Assembly: GCF_047300855.1 (NCBI RefSeq)
Contig: NZ_CP170197.1
Span: 248,001 to 312,000, forward strand
DNA length: 64,000 bases
Reading direction: 5' to 3'
From: Sulfuriferula sp047300855
GTDB lineage: Bacteria > Pseudomonadota > Gammaproteobacteria > Burkholderiales > Sulfuriferulaceae
This document shows, one piece after another, positions 51,467 through 60,539 of the stretch (the stretch's first letter is position 1; every line of letters begins with the position of its first letter). The notes under the pieces are model-generated. The model did no database searches and had not been told where the DNA came from. It saw only the letters and a list, made by a program, of their open reading frames with translations. Both the position numbers and the translations under genes were made by a program.

Positions 51467-52081
51467 TCAAACGGTTGCTAACGCGGGTTGCGATTGCCCG
51501 CGCGCCATAACCGATACCGGGCGGCGTTCATCCAGGCCGACCGCAGTCAAAAACGTTTGCATTGCCTTGCGTGCGCGATGTACGCGTACCCAGACATTGG
51601 CTTCGCTGATCGCAAAGCGCCGCGATACGGTTTGCGCAGATTCGCCCTCGATTTCTCTGGCATAAAATACTGTCGAGATACTTTTTGGCATGGTATGCAG
51701 CGCCTGGTCCACGCCCTGGAGCAACTGCTGCATCTCCATGGCCTTTTGTGGATTGGGCAGCAAGCTGTCAGCTATCTGATGCAGGCTGAATGAGCCGGGA
51801 TCGTGTTCCAGCAGATTGTCGCCGGCTTCATCTTCCAGGCACAGGTGGCGCCCGCGTTCCCGAAATGCATCCAGCATTTTGTGTTTGAGTATGCCGGTTA
51901 GCCATACCCGATAGGTCGAACGGGCCGCATAATCGTTAGCGCTTTGTAGTGCGGCGAGCAAGGTTTCCTGCACCAGATCATCGGCCAGATGCGAGTCCCT
52001 AACGTGTTTGAGGGCGAAGTTATAAAGATAGGCGCGATGTTCGGCAGTGGGGTGCGCAATGGCGTCTTGGCTGTGTTGCAT
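51467..52081 (-). CDS. ECF-type RNA polymerase sigma factor
   Basis: This 204-residue protein has sigma region 2 (HRAYLYNFALKHVRDSHLADDLVQETLLAAL, residues 15-45, and YRVWLTGILKHKMLDAFRER) and region 4 (MPKSISTVFYAREIEGESAQTVSRRFAISEANVWVRVHRARKAM, given here as consecutive helices near 130-175). It resembles sigma factors of the group often followed by a small zinc-binding anti-sigma, but no anti-sigma gene is evident next to it. It is divergent from the two-component system with ~145 bp between. Confidence 0.88.
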   Translation of the reverse strand: MQHSQDAIAHPTAEHRAYLYNFALKHVRDSHLADDLVQETLLAALQSANDYAARSTYRVWLTGILKHKMLDAFRERGRHLCLEDEAGDNLLEHDPGSFSLHQIADSLLPNPQKAMEMQQLLQGVDQALHTMPKSISTVFYAREIEGESAQTVSRRFAISEANVWVRVHRARKAMQTFLTAVGLDERRPVSVMARGQSQPALATV

Positions 52082-52225
52082 GATACATCTCCGCTGGCTT
52101 TGAGTGACAACCCCAGTTTGCTGGCTGATAATCTCGTCTGCGTTGCGCGAACATATCGTTTTGATAACAAATTTTGCGTATTCGATGTCAGGTTGGGCGC
52201 TCTTCTCAGACTAAAGGGTATGGAT

Positions 52226-52936
52226 ATGCTCAATGATTGCCGCACCCTGGTGGTGGAGGACACTGCTGAAATTGCCGATCTGATTCGCCTGCATCTGGAG
52301 GATTTGGGCCTGCAGGTGACGTGTGCAGCGGATGGAATTTCGGGCTTGGAACTCGCACGAAACGGCATGTTCGATCTGATCGTGCTGGATTTGATGCTGC
52401 CAGGTTTGAACGGTCTGGAAGTATGTCGCGCGTTGCGTTCCGATCCCCGTTATTACACACCGATTTTGATGCTGACCGCCAAAGCCAGTGAAATCGATCG
52501 CGTGGTGGGGCTGGAACTGGGCGCGGATGATTATCTGGGCAAGCCGTTCAGCATTCCTGAATTGCAGGCACGCGCCAAGGCGCTGCTGCGCCGCTCCGAA
52601 AAAATGCGGGGAGTCGCAGCGCAGGATGATCAATCCATGGTGCGCGCAGGCAGTCTGGAGATCGATACGATGCGCCACGAAGTCCGATTGTCCGGCATAC
52701 CCATCCCATTGACCGCCAAGGAGTTCGATCTGCTGTTGTTTATGGCGCACAACCCTGGCCGGGTCTATTCGCGCGCGCAACTGCTGGATGCAGTTTGGGG
52801 CACTACGCTGGAATCTTACGAGCACAATGTGAATACCCATATCAACCGGTTACGTGCCAAGGTCGAAGCCGATCCGGCCAATCCGCAATACGTGCTGACC
52901 GTGCGCGGAGTCGGTTACCGCTTTGCTGACAGCTGA
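52226..52936 (+). CDS. OmpR/PhoB-family response regulator
   Basis: This 236-residue regulator has a receiver domain with VVEDTAEIADLI, phosphoacceptor Asp in DLIVLDLMLPGLNG near residue 52, the Thr/Lys positions MLTAKAS and LGKPFSIPEL, and a C-terminal winged helix (IPLTAKEFDLLLFMAHNPGRVYSRAQLLDAVWG). ATG 52226 follows AAAGGG; ATG 52220 is possible. Its end overlaps the histidine kinase gene (TGATG). Targets are unknown. Confidence 0.93.
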   Translation: MLNDCRTLVVEDTAEIADLIRLHLEDLGLQVTCAADGISGLELARNGMFDLIVLDLMLPGLNGLEVCRALRSDPRYYTPILMLTAKASEIDRVVGLELGADDYLGKPFSIPELQARAKALLRRSEKMRGVAAQDDQSMVRAGSLEIDTMRHEVRLSGIPIPLTAKEFDLLLFMAHNPGRVYSRAQLLDAVWGTTLESYEHNVNTHINRLRAKVEADPANPQYVLTVRGVGYRFADS

Positions 52937-54432
52937 TGCGGCTGCTGGCAGACAGCCTGCGTGCACGCATCACCGCGCTGGTCATCGGATTTTGCATACT
53001 CATCGCGGCGATTTTTACTTTAGCTGTGCATTTTGCCCACAGCGCTTACAACGACGAGTTACGTCAGCAACAGGGCCTGCTGTTCACTCATAACGTGGCA
53101 TTGATGTACCCGGAACTGGGAAAATTAAAACACATTCAACGTGAACAGATTGAAACCCAGTTTGAGCAGATGTTGTTGCTGGAGCCATCCAGCGCGTTGT
53201 ATTTGATCGACGACCAAGGCCGGGTGCGCGTCGGCTATTCCAAACAGCGTTCGATAGGCGGCAGCAGCCATGTTGATCTGGCACCCATCCGGCAGTTGCT
53301 GGGTCAGCCCGGCGGAAAAATCATATACGGCAGCGACCCGGATTTCCCGGACATGAAATGCCTGTTTGCCGCCGCGCCGATCTATGATGGCAAGGTGCAA
53401 TCCGGTTACCTCTACATGCTGATGCGGCCGCCGGAGACCAATCCGGGCCAGCTACTTGCTTCCAGCTATGCCAACCGCACCGCACTGCTGGTCGCCTTCG
53501 GTGCGAGCATACTCAGCGCCCTGTTTGTGTTGATTGTGATGGGACAGATCACGCGCCCACTGCGCCGTCTGGCCAGCGCAGCCGACCAGGTGCGTGCGGC
53601 CGGTATCGAGGATATTCCCGACCCCGCCAGTTTTCCGCATCAGGATCGGCGTGATGAAATCGGCCATCTGTCGCGCGCCTTCCGCGACATGGTGCAGCGC
53701 CTGCATGAACAGGTGCAGCGGGTACGGCGCATGGATGCCACCCGGCGCGACTGGGTGGCCAGCATTTCGCATGACCTGCGCACGCCGCTTACCTCGCTGA
53801 CCGGACATCTGGAAACCGTTATCCTGCGCGGTGAACGTCTGGGTGAAGCAGAGCGCGAACGCTTTCTTCAGGTTGCATTGAAAAATGCCCAGCACCTGGA
53901 TCGTTTGTCCGCGTCGCTATTTGATTTTGCTCGCCTCGACAGTGACGCCGTGCGCCTTGAAAAAGCGCCCACCCATCTGGGCGAGTTGATTGACGACATT
54001 GCCCAGCGCTTTGCACCCGCCGCTGAAACGCGCGGTGTGCACATTGATAGCAACTATCCGGATGCGCTGCCGCTAGCGCAAGTGGATGCTGCGCTAATTG
54101 AGCGCGCCATTGCCAATCTGATGGAAAACGCGCTGCGCTATACGCCTGCGGGGGGCACCATCCGTCTTGCTGCCCAACCTCAAGGTGGTGGTATCGCTGT
54201 AATAGTGAGCGACACCGGAGCAGGGATTGCCCCCGCCGATATTGCCAAGGTGTTCGAGCGTTTTTTCCAGGGCAGCCAGCAACGCGAAGGCCGGGGTCAC
54301 GCGGGTCTGGGGCTGGCCATCGTCAAGCGTGTGGCAGAGTTGCACCGGGGACATGTCCAGGCGAGTAACCAGCCGCAGGGTGGCGCATGTTTTACGCTGT
54401 GGCTACCCATGAACGCACCCGCGGAGCGCTAA
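52936..54432 (+). CDS. Sensor histidine kinase
   Basis: This 498-residue kinase has an N-terminal membrane helix (about 14-36), a periplasmic sensor region (about 37-175), a second helix near 185-205, a HAMP linker (ITRPLRRLASAADQVR), the phosphorylated H-box SISHDLRTPLTSLTGHLE near 278, and N/G boxes NLMENALRYTPAGG, DTGAGIAP and GHAGLGLAIVKRV. It is translationally coupled to the preceding regulator. The signal is unknown. Confidence 0.94.
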   Translation: MRLLADSLRARITALVIGFCILIAAIFTLAVHFAHSAYNDELRQQQGLLFTHNVALMYPELGKLKHIQREQIETQFEQMLLLEPSSALYLIDDQGRVRVGYSKQRSIGGSSHVDLAPIRQLLGQPGGKIIYGSDPDFPDMKCLFAAAPIYDGKVQSGYLYMLMRPPETNPGQLLASSYANRTALLVAFGASILSALFVLIVMGQITRPLRRLASAADQVRAAGIEDIPDPASFPHQDRRDEIGHLSRAFRDMVQRLHEQVQRVRRMDATRRDWVASISHDLRTPLTSLTGHLETVILRGERLGEAERERFLQVALKNAQHLDRLSASLFDFARLDSDAVRLEKAPTHLGELIDDIAQRFAPAAETRGVHIDSNYPDALPLAQVDAALIERAIANLMENALRYTPAGGTIRLAAQPQGGGIAVIVSDTGAGIAPADIAKVFERFFQGSQQREGRGHAGLGLAIVKRVAELHRGHVQASNQPQGGACFTLWLPMNAPAER

Positions 54433-54434
54433 CT

Positions 54435-54893
54435 CTATTTCGATTCGCGCACTTCGTCCATGATCGACACCATGTCATTTTCCCAGTGCTCGAATATGGG
54501 TTTTAGGCTCGGATCAGGAAAAAACGCTTCCAGCATCCGTGGATGGCTCGCCACCAGTATGGCCTGATCGCCTTCCGCGAAAATAGTGATGCTCAGTGGC
54601 AGGAAAGGGATGAGATCAGGGTATTTGGCCGTTACCTGTTTGATTTCGTCATATTTGCCGAAATACACCACGCGGTACATGTCACTTTTGAAATGACGCC
54701 TCGCCAGATTTTCATTCACTTCCTGCAAGCGCGTGATCTTGTAACCATGCGATGAAATGGCGCTTTGCAGTAAGGTCATCGCCTCCGGGAACTGGTTATC
54801 CGTGCGCGCCATGAGCAGACCCTCTGCCATGGCCGGCGCGCTTAAGAATAGCGTCAGACTGACTATGCTTATCCACTGCATCAGTTTGTTCAT
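54435..54893 (-). CDS. Exported DUF302 protein
   Basis: This 152-residue protein has a signal peptide (MNKLMQWISIVSLTLFLSAPAMA) and a DUF302 domain (TLLQSAISSHGYKI, VVYFGKYDEIKQV, LPLSITIFAEGDQAILVA). ATG 54893 overlaps the stop of the preceding cytochrome gene, so it is coupled to it. The cytochrome itself ends in a related domain, suggesting a shared binding function at the envelope. The function of DUF302 is not established. Confidence 0.82.
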   Translation of the reverse strand: MNKLMQWISIVSLTLFLSAPAMAEGLLMARTDNQFPEAMTLLQSAISSHGYKITRLQEVNENLARRHFKSDMYRVVYFGKYDEIKQVTAKYPDLIPFLPLSITIFAEGDQAILVASHPRMLEAFFPDPSLKPIFEHWENDMVSIMDEVRESK

Positions 54894-55936
54894 AGTGTCG
54901 CCTCTTCCATGATGGTGGTGTAGTTTTTCTTCATCTGTTCGCACAGGAGATTCAGTTCGGAATTGTTGAACAGTTTGCTGAGTACTTCAGGATTTACCGA
55001 CATCACCTGTACCTTGCCGTTGTGCTCAACAATGGTGATGCGGCAGGGCAGGAACATGCCCACGCGCGGGTCGATGCCCAGCGCCTGATTGAGCAGGCTG
55101 ATGTTGCAAAAATACACGATGACTTGCTTGGGATTCTCCTTGTCCGGTGTGGTCAGCCCATATTCCAGCGTTTGCACCCGCCCATAGAAAAAATTGTTGT
55201 TGCTCACTGCCTGCTTTACATTTTCCACCGTGGTTTTCAGGTCATAAGGCGAGTCGCGCACAATGACCGGATTCTCCACTTGCAATAGCTTCGCGCTTTC
55301 TGCCAATGGCTGTTTTTCGAAGCTGCGTACATAGCTGACGATATCGTTGATGTCGTCCTCCTTCAGTCCGCGTTTGATGAATGAGACCATCGGTGTGCCT
55401 TCCCGGCCTTTCATCAGCGTGGCCTTGATCATGGCATCCGTGGCCGAGGCAAGAAAACCGGGATTGTGTAGGGCGGGCGCCATAATCGGTAAATCGCGCG
55501 GGCGTGAAAACGTGACGCCGGTACCTTCGCTACCTTCCCCGGTGGCGCCGTGACAAGCCGCACAGTATTGCGCGAACAGTTGTTTGCCATGCACTGCATT
55601 ACCTTTCACCGGCTGGGTGGAATAGGTGACGGCCGGCCCCTTGTTCCAGGCGCGCACGTAGCTGACGATGGCATTGACCTCATCCGGTTTCAAATTGCTG
55701 AATGACGGCATCACTCTGCCGGGCCGCCCCAGGCGGATAGTCTGTCGCAGGTAGTCATCGCTGATGCTGGCCTGAAACGACGGCAGCGCGAGCGGAACGC
55801 CGATCCCGCCAGTCCCCGTTGAACCATGACAAGCGGCACAGTTGCGCGCAAAAAGTGCTGCGCCGTCAGGTGCTGCAATGGCCTGGGATATCCCCAACCC
55901 GGCGAGTAAAACCAGTATCAATAATTGGCGCAGCAT
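54890..55936 (-). CDS. Dihaem cytochrome c fused to a C-terminal DUF302 domain
   Basis: From ATG 55936 (GGGGAAGAAG upstream) this ~348-residue exported protein has a leader (MLRQLLILVLLAGLGISQAIA), two cytochrome c domains with CAACH near residues 33 and 124 and methionine ligands in RVMPSF and TPMVSF, and then a DUF302 domain (about 235-340; VKQAVSNNNFFYGRVQTLEYG, GMFLPCRITIVEHNG). It is a periplasmic electron carrier. An FNR-type box about 60 bp upstream suggests induction at low oxygen. Confidence 0.87.
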   Translation of the reverse strand: MLRQLLILVLLAGLGISQAIAAPDGAALFARNCAACHGSTGTGGIGVPLALPSFQASISDDYLRQTIRLGRPGRVMPSFSNLKPDEVNAIVSYVRAWNKGPAVTYSTQPVKGNAVHGKQLFAQYCAACHGATGEGSEGTGVTFSRPRDLPIMAPALHNPGFLASATDAMIKATLMKGREGTPMVSFIKRGLKEDDINDIVSYVRSFEKQPLAESAKLLQVENPVIVRDSPYDLKTTVENVKQAVSNNNFFYGRVQTLEYGLTTPDKENPKQVIVYFCNISLLNQALGIDPRVGMFLPCRITIVEHNGKVQVMSVNPEVLSKLFNNSELNLLCEQMKKNYTTIMEEATL

Positions 55937-55995
55937 CACTTCTTCCCCTTGGTAGGTACGTGGCTCCATATTACAACTGATGTGCCGAACATTGT

Positions 55996-56009
55996 TTGAT
56001 ATAGATCAA
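55996..56009. promoter_or_regulatory. FNR/ANR box
   Basis: TTGAT-ATAG-ATCAA is a perfect FNR-family palindrome, 60 bp upstream of the cytochrome/DUF302 gene start on the minus strand. It fits activation under oxygen limitation. Confidence 0.7.
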
Positions 56010-56135
56010 TTGTTGTAGCCAGTATCCGGTCGGGTCAGAGGGTATGCTGTCCGAAAGATTGAAACGGCTTTTCCCCCGGATCGTGAAGGGAGTTGGAAAG
56101 TATGCGGGAAGGGATGGTCCGCGCACCTCAGGCCC

Positions 56136-56807
56136 TCATCCCATCGGTCTGCTGTACCAGGCAAAGAAGTGCGGCACCGGCGGGTCTTGATCGTCATCGT
56201 AAGCCACGAAGCCTTCTTCCTGCAGTCCGGCACGCACGAACCCGTCTATTTCCGGCCGGTCGAGGGGCAGCGGAAATGCGTCTTCCTTTTCTCCGGTATT
56301 GCGACTGCGGCAGGAGACCAGAGCGACGCCGCCGGGGGCGACCATGGCGGCGATCGCGTTCAGGGCGCGCACACGGTATGCGCCGGGCAAGACCTGGATC
56401 GTGTTGCACTCGAACACCAGATCGAATCGGTGCGTCCAGTCCTCGGGGTGATCGAACAGGTCCGCCACGACATACTCGACGCAACTGTCCAGATAACGCT
56501 GGCGACACAGATCGATCGCAGCAGGAGAAATATCGAAGGCGGTAACCTGGTAGCCATATGCAGACAGGGCTTCAGCATCGTCGCCCACGCCACAGCCGAT
56601 GGTGATCGCACGTAGCCTGTTACCGGTTATCGGGTGATCTTCAAGCCATGAAATCAGATAGGGGTTGGGGACCAGATCAGCCCAGAAAACCGCCGTAAAA
56701 TCACCGCCGACATCGCGGTACACCTGATCGCACCATCCGCTGGGATCACCACGATCCTGGTGCGCTTTGACCATGTTTAGAAACTCGCGTCTGGCGGCCT
56801 CATCCAT
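56136..56807 (-). CDS. Class I SAM-dependent methyltransferase
   Basis: This 223-residue protein has the SAM-binding motif I ITIGCGVGDDAEALSAYGYQVTAFD near residue 72, motif II/III VEYVVADLFD and FDLVFECNTIQVLPGAYR, and GGVALVSCRSR. The N-terminus is a short helical cap with a FWADLVPNPYL segment. The substrate is not evident; it resembles thiopurine/tellurite-type small-molecule methyltransferases. ATG 56807 was chosen over TTG 56822. Confidence 0.8.
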   Translation of the reverse strand: MDEAARREFLNMVKAHQDRGDPSGWCDQVYRDVGGDFTAVFWADLVPNPYLISWLEDHPITGNRLRAITIGCGVGDDAEALSAYGYQVTAFDISPAAIDLCRQRYLDSCVEYVVADLFDHPEDWTHRFDLVFECNTIQVLPGAYRVRALNAIAAMVAPGGVALVSCRSRNTGEKEDAFPLPLDRPEIDGFVRAGLQEEGFVAYDDDQDPPVPHFFAWYSRPMG

Positions 56808-56867
56808 GACAGGTTGTTTCAAGATTATTTGTATTTACAGTATCGGCCAACCGAAAACCGGGCGATC

Positions 56868-57206
56868 TCAGTGGTTAGCCGTCGAGGAAGAAGTGGATGA
56901 TGGGTCCACTTTTCTTTCCACCGTCTTGGCCGCGTGGGCCGTCGCGGTAGCGCCGCGCTTGATGCCTTTCGATGTCGCCTCCATACCGCGTTCAACCCCG
57001 TGGGCTGCCGCGTGCGCGCCGCGCTTGACTCCGCGTTCGCCCGCGGCCACACCAATTTTGACGCCCTTGACGGTGGCCTTTGCGCCACGTTCAATGGCCT
57101 TCTCCACTTTTACGACAACAGGCGATGACTCTTCTGCGGCGGCCGCAGCGCCGTAGCAGAATAAGACGGCCAGCAATGCAAGCCTGATTCCAGATGGTCT
57201 GTTCAT
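56868..57206 (-). CDS. Small exported Ala/Lys-rich repeat protein
   Basis: From ATG 57206 this 112-residue protein has a signal peptide (RLALLAVLFCYGAAAAA) and then imperfect ~11-residue repeats of the type GAKATVKGVKIG, GVKRGAHAAAHG, GMEATSKGIKRG, GATATAHAAKT. The pattern gives an amphipathic basic helix. No family function is known. It is a monocistronic envelope protein by spacing. Confidence 0.65.
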   Translation of the reverse strand: MNRPSGIRLALLAVLFCYGAAAAAEESSPVVVKVEKAIERGAKATVKGVKIGVAAGERGVKRGAHAAAHGVERGMEATSKGIKRGATATAHAAKTVERKVDPSSTSSSTANH

Positions 57207-57331
57207 GATCGTGAAATCCGTAAAAATACAAGGGTTGGGGTGACTGTGAGGCACATCAGCCACTCTGATCAGACACAAAGGCAAAGGATTGGTGCCGTGG
57301 CTCCACGATTGCTTCGCAATGGCCTGTCCTG

Positions 57332-57823
57332 CTAGCCCGCGTCGCCCAGTTTGGCATTCAAACCTGGCTCTTTAAGCCATTTCAGAATATCTTCCGAAAT
57401 TTCCTCGCTGAGCGACTCCAGTGTCCCGCAAGCCCGAAGCGAACCGTGAATCGTCTGGCGCCTGACTTCGAAATTCCCCAGCAGTTTGTTACCTTGCATT
57501 AGCTTCCCTTCCAGCACCAGCCACTTAGGCCCTGTCCAGCCTCCACCACCGAGTGTATGGAGATGAGTGGCAACCAGCACCAGCTTTTTGCCGGTTATCG
57601 TATCAAAGTTTTGCTCCGCGACTTTCACGCGCCCTTCGGACTCCTTGGCCAAATTGAGCGGCATGGTGGTATTCCAGTTGCATTCCTTGCGCACAGTTTC
57701 ATTCGCAACCTCATCGCTTTGATAAGGAATGAGTGAAGACACTTGCACAACGTCCTCGGCTTGAGCAGATACTGCCGCGAGACAGCCCAAGGCCACCACA
57801 AACAATCCATGTATAGCTTTCAT
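57332..57823 (-). CDS. Exported hypothetical protein (163 aa)
   Basis: ATG 57823 follows AAGGGG, and a signal peptide (MKAIHGLFVVALGCLAAVSAQA) is clear. The mature part has two cysteines (RKECNWNTTMPLNLA and SLRACGTLESL) that may form a disulfide, and KLVLVATHLHTLGGGGWTGPK. The family is not recognised with certainty. The longer frame to 58360 overlaps the membrane protein gene and is not used. Confidence 0.72.
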   Translation of the reverse strand: MKAIHGLFVVALGCLAAVSAQAEDVVQVSSLIPYQSDEVANETVRKECNWNTTMPLNLAKESEGRVKVAEQNFDTITGKKLVLVATHLHTLGGGGWTGPKWLVLEGKLMQGNKLLGNFEVRRQTIHGSLRACGTLESLSEEISEDILKWLKEPGLNAKLGDAG

Positions 57824-57989
57824 ACAAACCCCTTTTGTTAAATTGAATTCAATCAGTGGGCGCAATTTTTTTGGACGCAGAAAGCGAAGCGCCTTTTTCA
57901 TGCTGTTTGAGATGAGTGGTGTTTGGCGTTGCATGCAGCGCGGTGGATGTGTCTCCTCTCTTAGAGATAATGGCATACGTCGGTAAAGA

Positions 57990-58493
57990 CTATTTGAGCT
58001 TGTGGTCTTCCCGTTTTGCCTCGGCCATTGCCTCCGGCTCCAATTCCTCGGCAGAGCGATTGAGATGCACGAATAGACCCCAGGCGGCGAGAAGCACGCC
58101 GACTGCCACCAAGAGACTTGCCGCATAAGGGAGTTGCGCGGGATTTTCGTGCAGGGCCTTGAATGTTGCAACAAGTCCCTCGATCGCCAGTGCGACAATG
58201 ACAACCACGAAGAATCGAGACAAAAATCGTCGTACCCGGGTCGGTGCGCTGATGTCGGCATCGCGTATGACCTCTTCTTCAAAAATCGTCTCGGCAATCT
58301 GTAAAGCAACGACAGCAGCGGCCAATAGGCCAACGGCTTCAATAATGCCTTGCGCGGCAACTCGATTTAATCCATCAATGAAGGCCAGCCAGCCTATGCG
58401 AGTGGCAATTGCGATAAGCATGAGCGCAGCGCAGGCAAAAAGAATAGCCATCAGCCCATGAATGAATCGGAATATACGCAAAAGGGGTCGCAT
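57990..58493 (-). CDS. Membrane protein (167 aa) of unknown function
   Basis: ATG 58493 follows AGGAGA. Four membrane helices are visible (about 10-30, 45-67, 95-115 and 130-150), with a charged loop FEEEVIRDADISAPTRVRRFLS between helices 2 and 3 and a charged tail. No family is recognised. The 200 bp upstream hold no gene. Confidence 0.72.
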   Translation of the reverse strand: MRPLLRIFRFIHGLMAILFACAALMLIAIATRIGWLAFIDGLNRVAAQGIIEAVGLLAAAVVALQIAETIFEEEVIRDADISAPTRVRRFLSRFFVVVIVALAIEGLVATFKALHENPAQLPYAASLLVAVGVLLAAWGLFVHLNRSAEELEPEAMAEAKREDHKLK

Positions 58494-58693
58494 TTTTGTC
58501 TTCTCCTGACTGTTACGCATCATCCCGGATACAAAGTAATGGATAGATTCATGGTTCGTTCACCCCAACTATCTATTCGCAAATTTGCCATGAAGTCGCA
58601 TGTTACGACAAGCGTGCATTTGGAATCGGGTTGGCATCTCCCGTGTGGGTTTTCGGTCTGTCTGGGTGGAATATTGGCCACGGATCCAGCCGA

Positions 58694-60523
58694 TTATTCC
58701 ACCGTCACCGATTTCGCCAGATTCCTCGGCTTGTCCACGTCGGTGCCTTTTTGCAGGGCGGCGTGGTAAGACAGCATTTGTAGCGGGATGGTATGCAGGA
58801 TGGGCGACAGCGGCCCGGCGTGGTCGGCCAGTTGCAGCACGTGGATGCCTTCGCTGGGAGCGATGTGGGTGTCGGCATCGGCAAATACATACAGCTCGCC
58901 GCCGCGCGCACGGACTTCCTGCAGGTTGGATTTGAGCTTTTCCAGCAGGGTGTCGTTGGGGGCGATCGCCACCACCGGCATGTCCTTGTCCACCAGCGCC
59001 AGCGGGCCGTGCTTGAGCTCACCAGCCGGGTAGGCTTCAGCGTGGATGTAGGAGATTTCCTTGAGCTTCAGCGCGCCTTCCATGGCGATCGGATAGTGCA
59101 TGCCGCGTCCCAGAAACAGCGCGTGCTGCTTGTCGGCAAAGCGTTCCGCCCAGCGCTCCACCTCGGGTTCCAGCGCCAGTACATGCTGCACTTTGCCGGG
59201 GAGCTCGCGCAGTGACTGGATGTGCGCGGCCTCGGCAGTTGGCGTCAAGCGCCCGCGCTGTTTGGCGAGCAGCAGCGTGAGCAGGAACAGTGCGGCGAGC
59301 TGGGTGGTAAAGGCTTTGGTGGAAGCCACGCCAATCTCCGGGCCGGCGCGGGTCAGAAAGCGCAATTTGGATTGACGCACCAGCGCCGATTCCGGCACGT
59401 TGCAGATCGACAGGGTGTATTGATGGCCGAGTGCTTTGGCGTGGTTGAGCGCCGCCAGGGTGTCGGCGGTCTCGCCTGATTGCGACAGGGTGATGACCAG
59501 CGCATCGGGATTGGGAACGCTGTCGCGGTAACGGTATTCGCTGGCGATTTCGGCGCGGCACGGGATGCCGGCCAGCGCTTCGATCCAGTAGCTGGCGACC
59601 TTGCCGGCGTGGAAACTGGTGCCGCAGGCGAGGATGGTGACGGCGTTGATGCGGCTGAATACTTCGGCGGCTTCAAAGCCGAACAGCTCGGGCATCAGAC
59701 TTTCTCCGGCCACCGCGTCGTGCAGCGTGTCCGCCAGCGCGCGCGGCTGCTCGTGGATTTCCTTCTGCATGAAGTGGCGGTAATTGCCCAGTTCGGCCAT
59801 CTCCGAAGACTGCTCGGAAATGTGCGCGGCACGTTCCACCTGGTTGCCGCTGGCATCGTATATGCGGATGCTGAGCAGGCCGATGTCGGCCACGTCGCCT
59901 TCCTCCAGATAAATCACTTTCTGGGTGACCGGCAGCAGCGCGGAGATGTCCGAGGCGATGAAGTTTTCCTCGATGCCCAGGCCGATCAGCAGCGGGCTGC
60001 CGCGCCGCGCGCACACCAGCTGGTGCGGCGCATCGTGCGCCACCACGCCGATGGCATAGGCGCCGTGCAGTTCGGCGACGGCGCGGCGCACCGCGCTGAG
60101 CAGATCCTTGTCGGCGTGATAGTAATGGTGGATGAGATGGACGATGACTTCGGTATCGGTTTCCGAGGTGAACGCATAACCCAGTTCGCGCAGGCGGCTG
60201 CGCAACGCCTCGTGGTTTTCGATGATGCCATTGTGCACCACCGCCAGGTCGTCGCGGCTGATATGGGGATGGGCATTGAGCTCGGTGGGCGCACCGTGAG
60301 TGGCCCAGCGCGTATGCGCGATGCCGAGGTGACCGTGGGTTTTTTGCGCCTGCGCAGCCTCGGCCAGCGAGGCGACACGCCCGATGCTGCGTACCCGGTT
60401 CAGGCCGCCATCGACAGTCACCAGCCCGGCCGAATCATAGCCGCGATATTCCAGGCGGCGCAGGCCTTCGAGCAGGATGGGGACTACATTGCGTTGCGCC
60501 ACGGCGCCGACGATTCCACACAT
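58694..60523 (-). CDS. glmS: Glutamine-fructose-6-phosphate aminotransferase (isomerizing)
   Basis: This 609-residue enzyme makes glucosamine-6-phosphate for peptidoglycan and LPS. The N-terminal glutaminase starts MCGIVGAVAQRN with the catalytic Cys2, then LEYRGYDSAG and HTRWATHGAP; the two SIS domains show CGTSFHAG, SQSGETADTL and STKAFTTQ; it ends KPRNLAKSVTVE with the family's terminal segment. It follows glmU by 16 bp on the same strand. Confidence 0.97.
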   Translation of the reverse strand: MCGIVGAVAQRNVVPILLEGLRRLEYRGYDSAGLVTVDGGLNRVRSIGRVASLAEAAQAQKTHGHLGIAHTRWATHGAPTELNAHPHISRDDLAVVHNGIIENHEALRSRLRELGYAFTSETDTEVIVHLIHHYYHADKDLLSAVRRAVAELHGAYAIGVVAHDAPHQLVCARRGSPLLIGLGIEENFIASDISALLPVTQKVIYLEEGDVADIGLLSIRIYDASGNQVERAAHISEQSSEMAELGNYRHFMQKEIHEQPRALADTLHDAVAGESLMPELFGFEAAEVFSRINAVTILACGTSFHAGKVASYWIEALAGIPCRAEIASEYRYRDSVPNPDALVITLSQSGETADTLAALNHAKALGHQYTLSICNVPESALVRQSKLRFLTRAGPEIGVASTKAFTTQLAALFLLTLLLAKQRGRLTPTAEAAHIQSLRELPGKVQHVLALEPEVERWAERFADKQHALFLGRGMHYPIAMEGALKLKEISYIHAEAYPAGELKHGPLALVDKDMPVVAIAPNDTLLEKLKSNLQEVRARGGELYVFADADTHIAPSEGIHVLQLADHAGPLSPILHTIPLQMLSYHAALQKGTDVDKPRNLAKSVTVE

Positions 60524-60539
60524 AACGGTTTCCTCTTGC

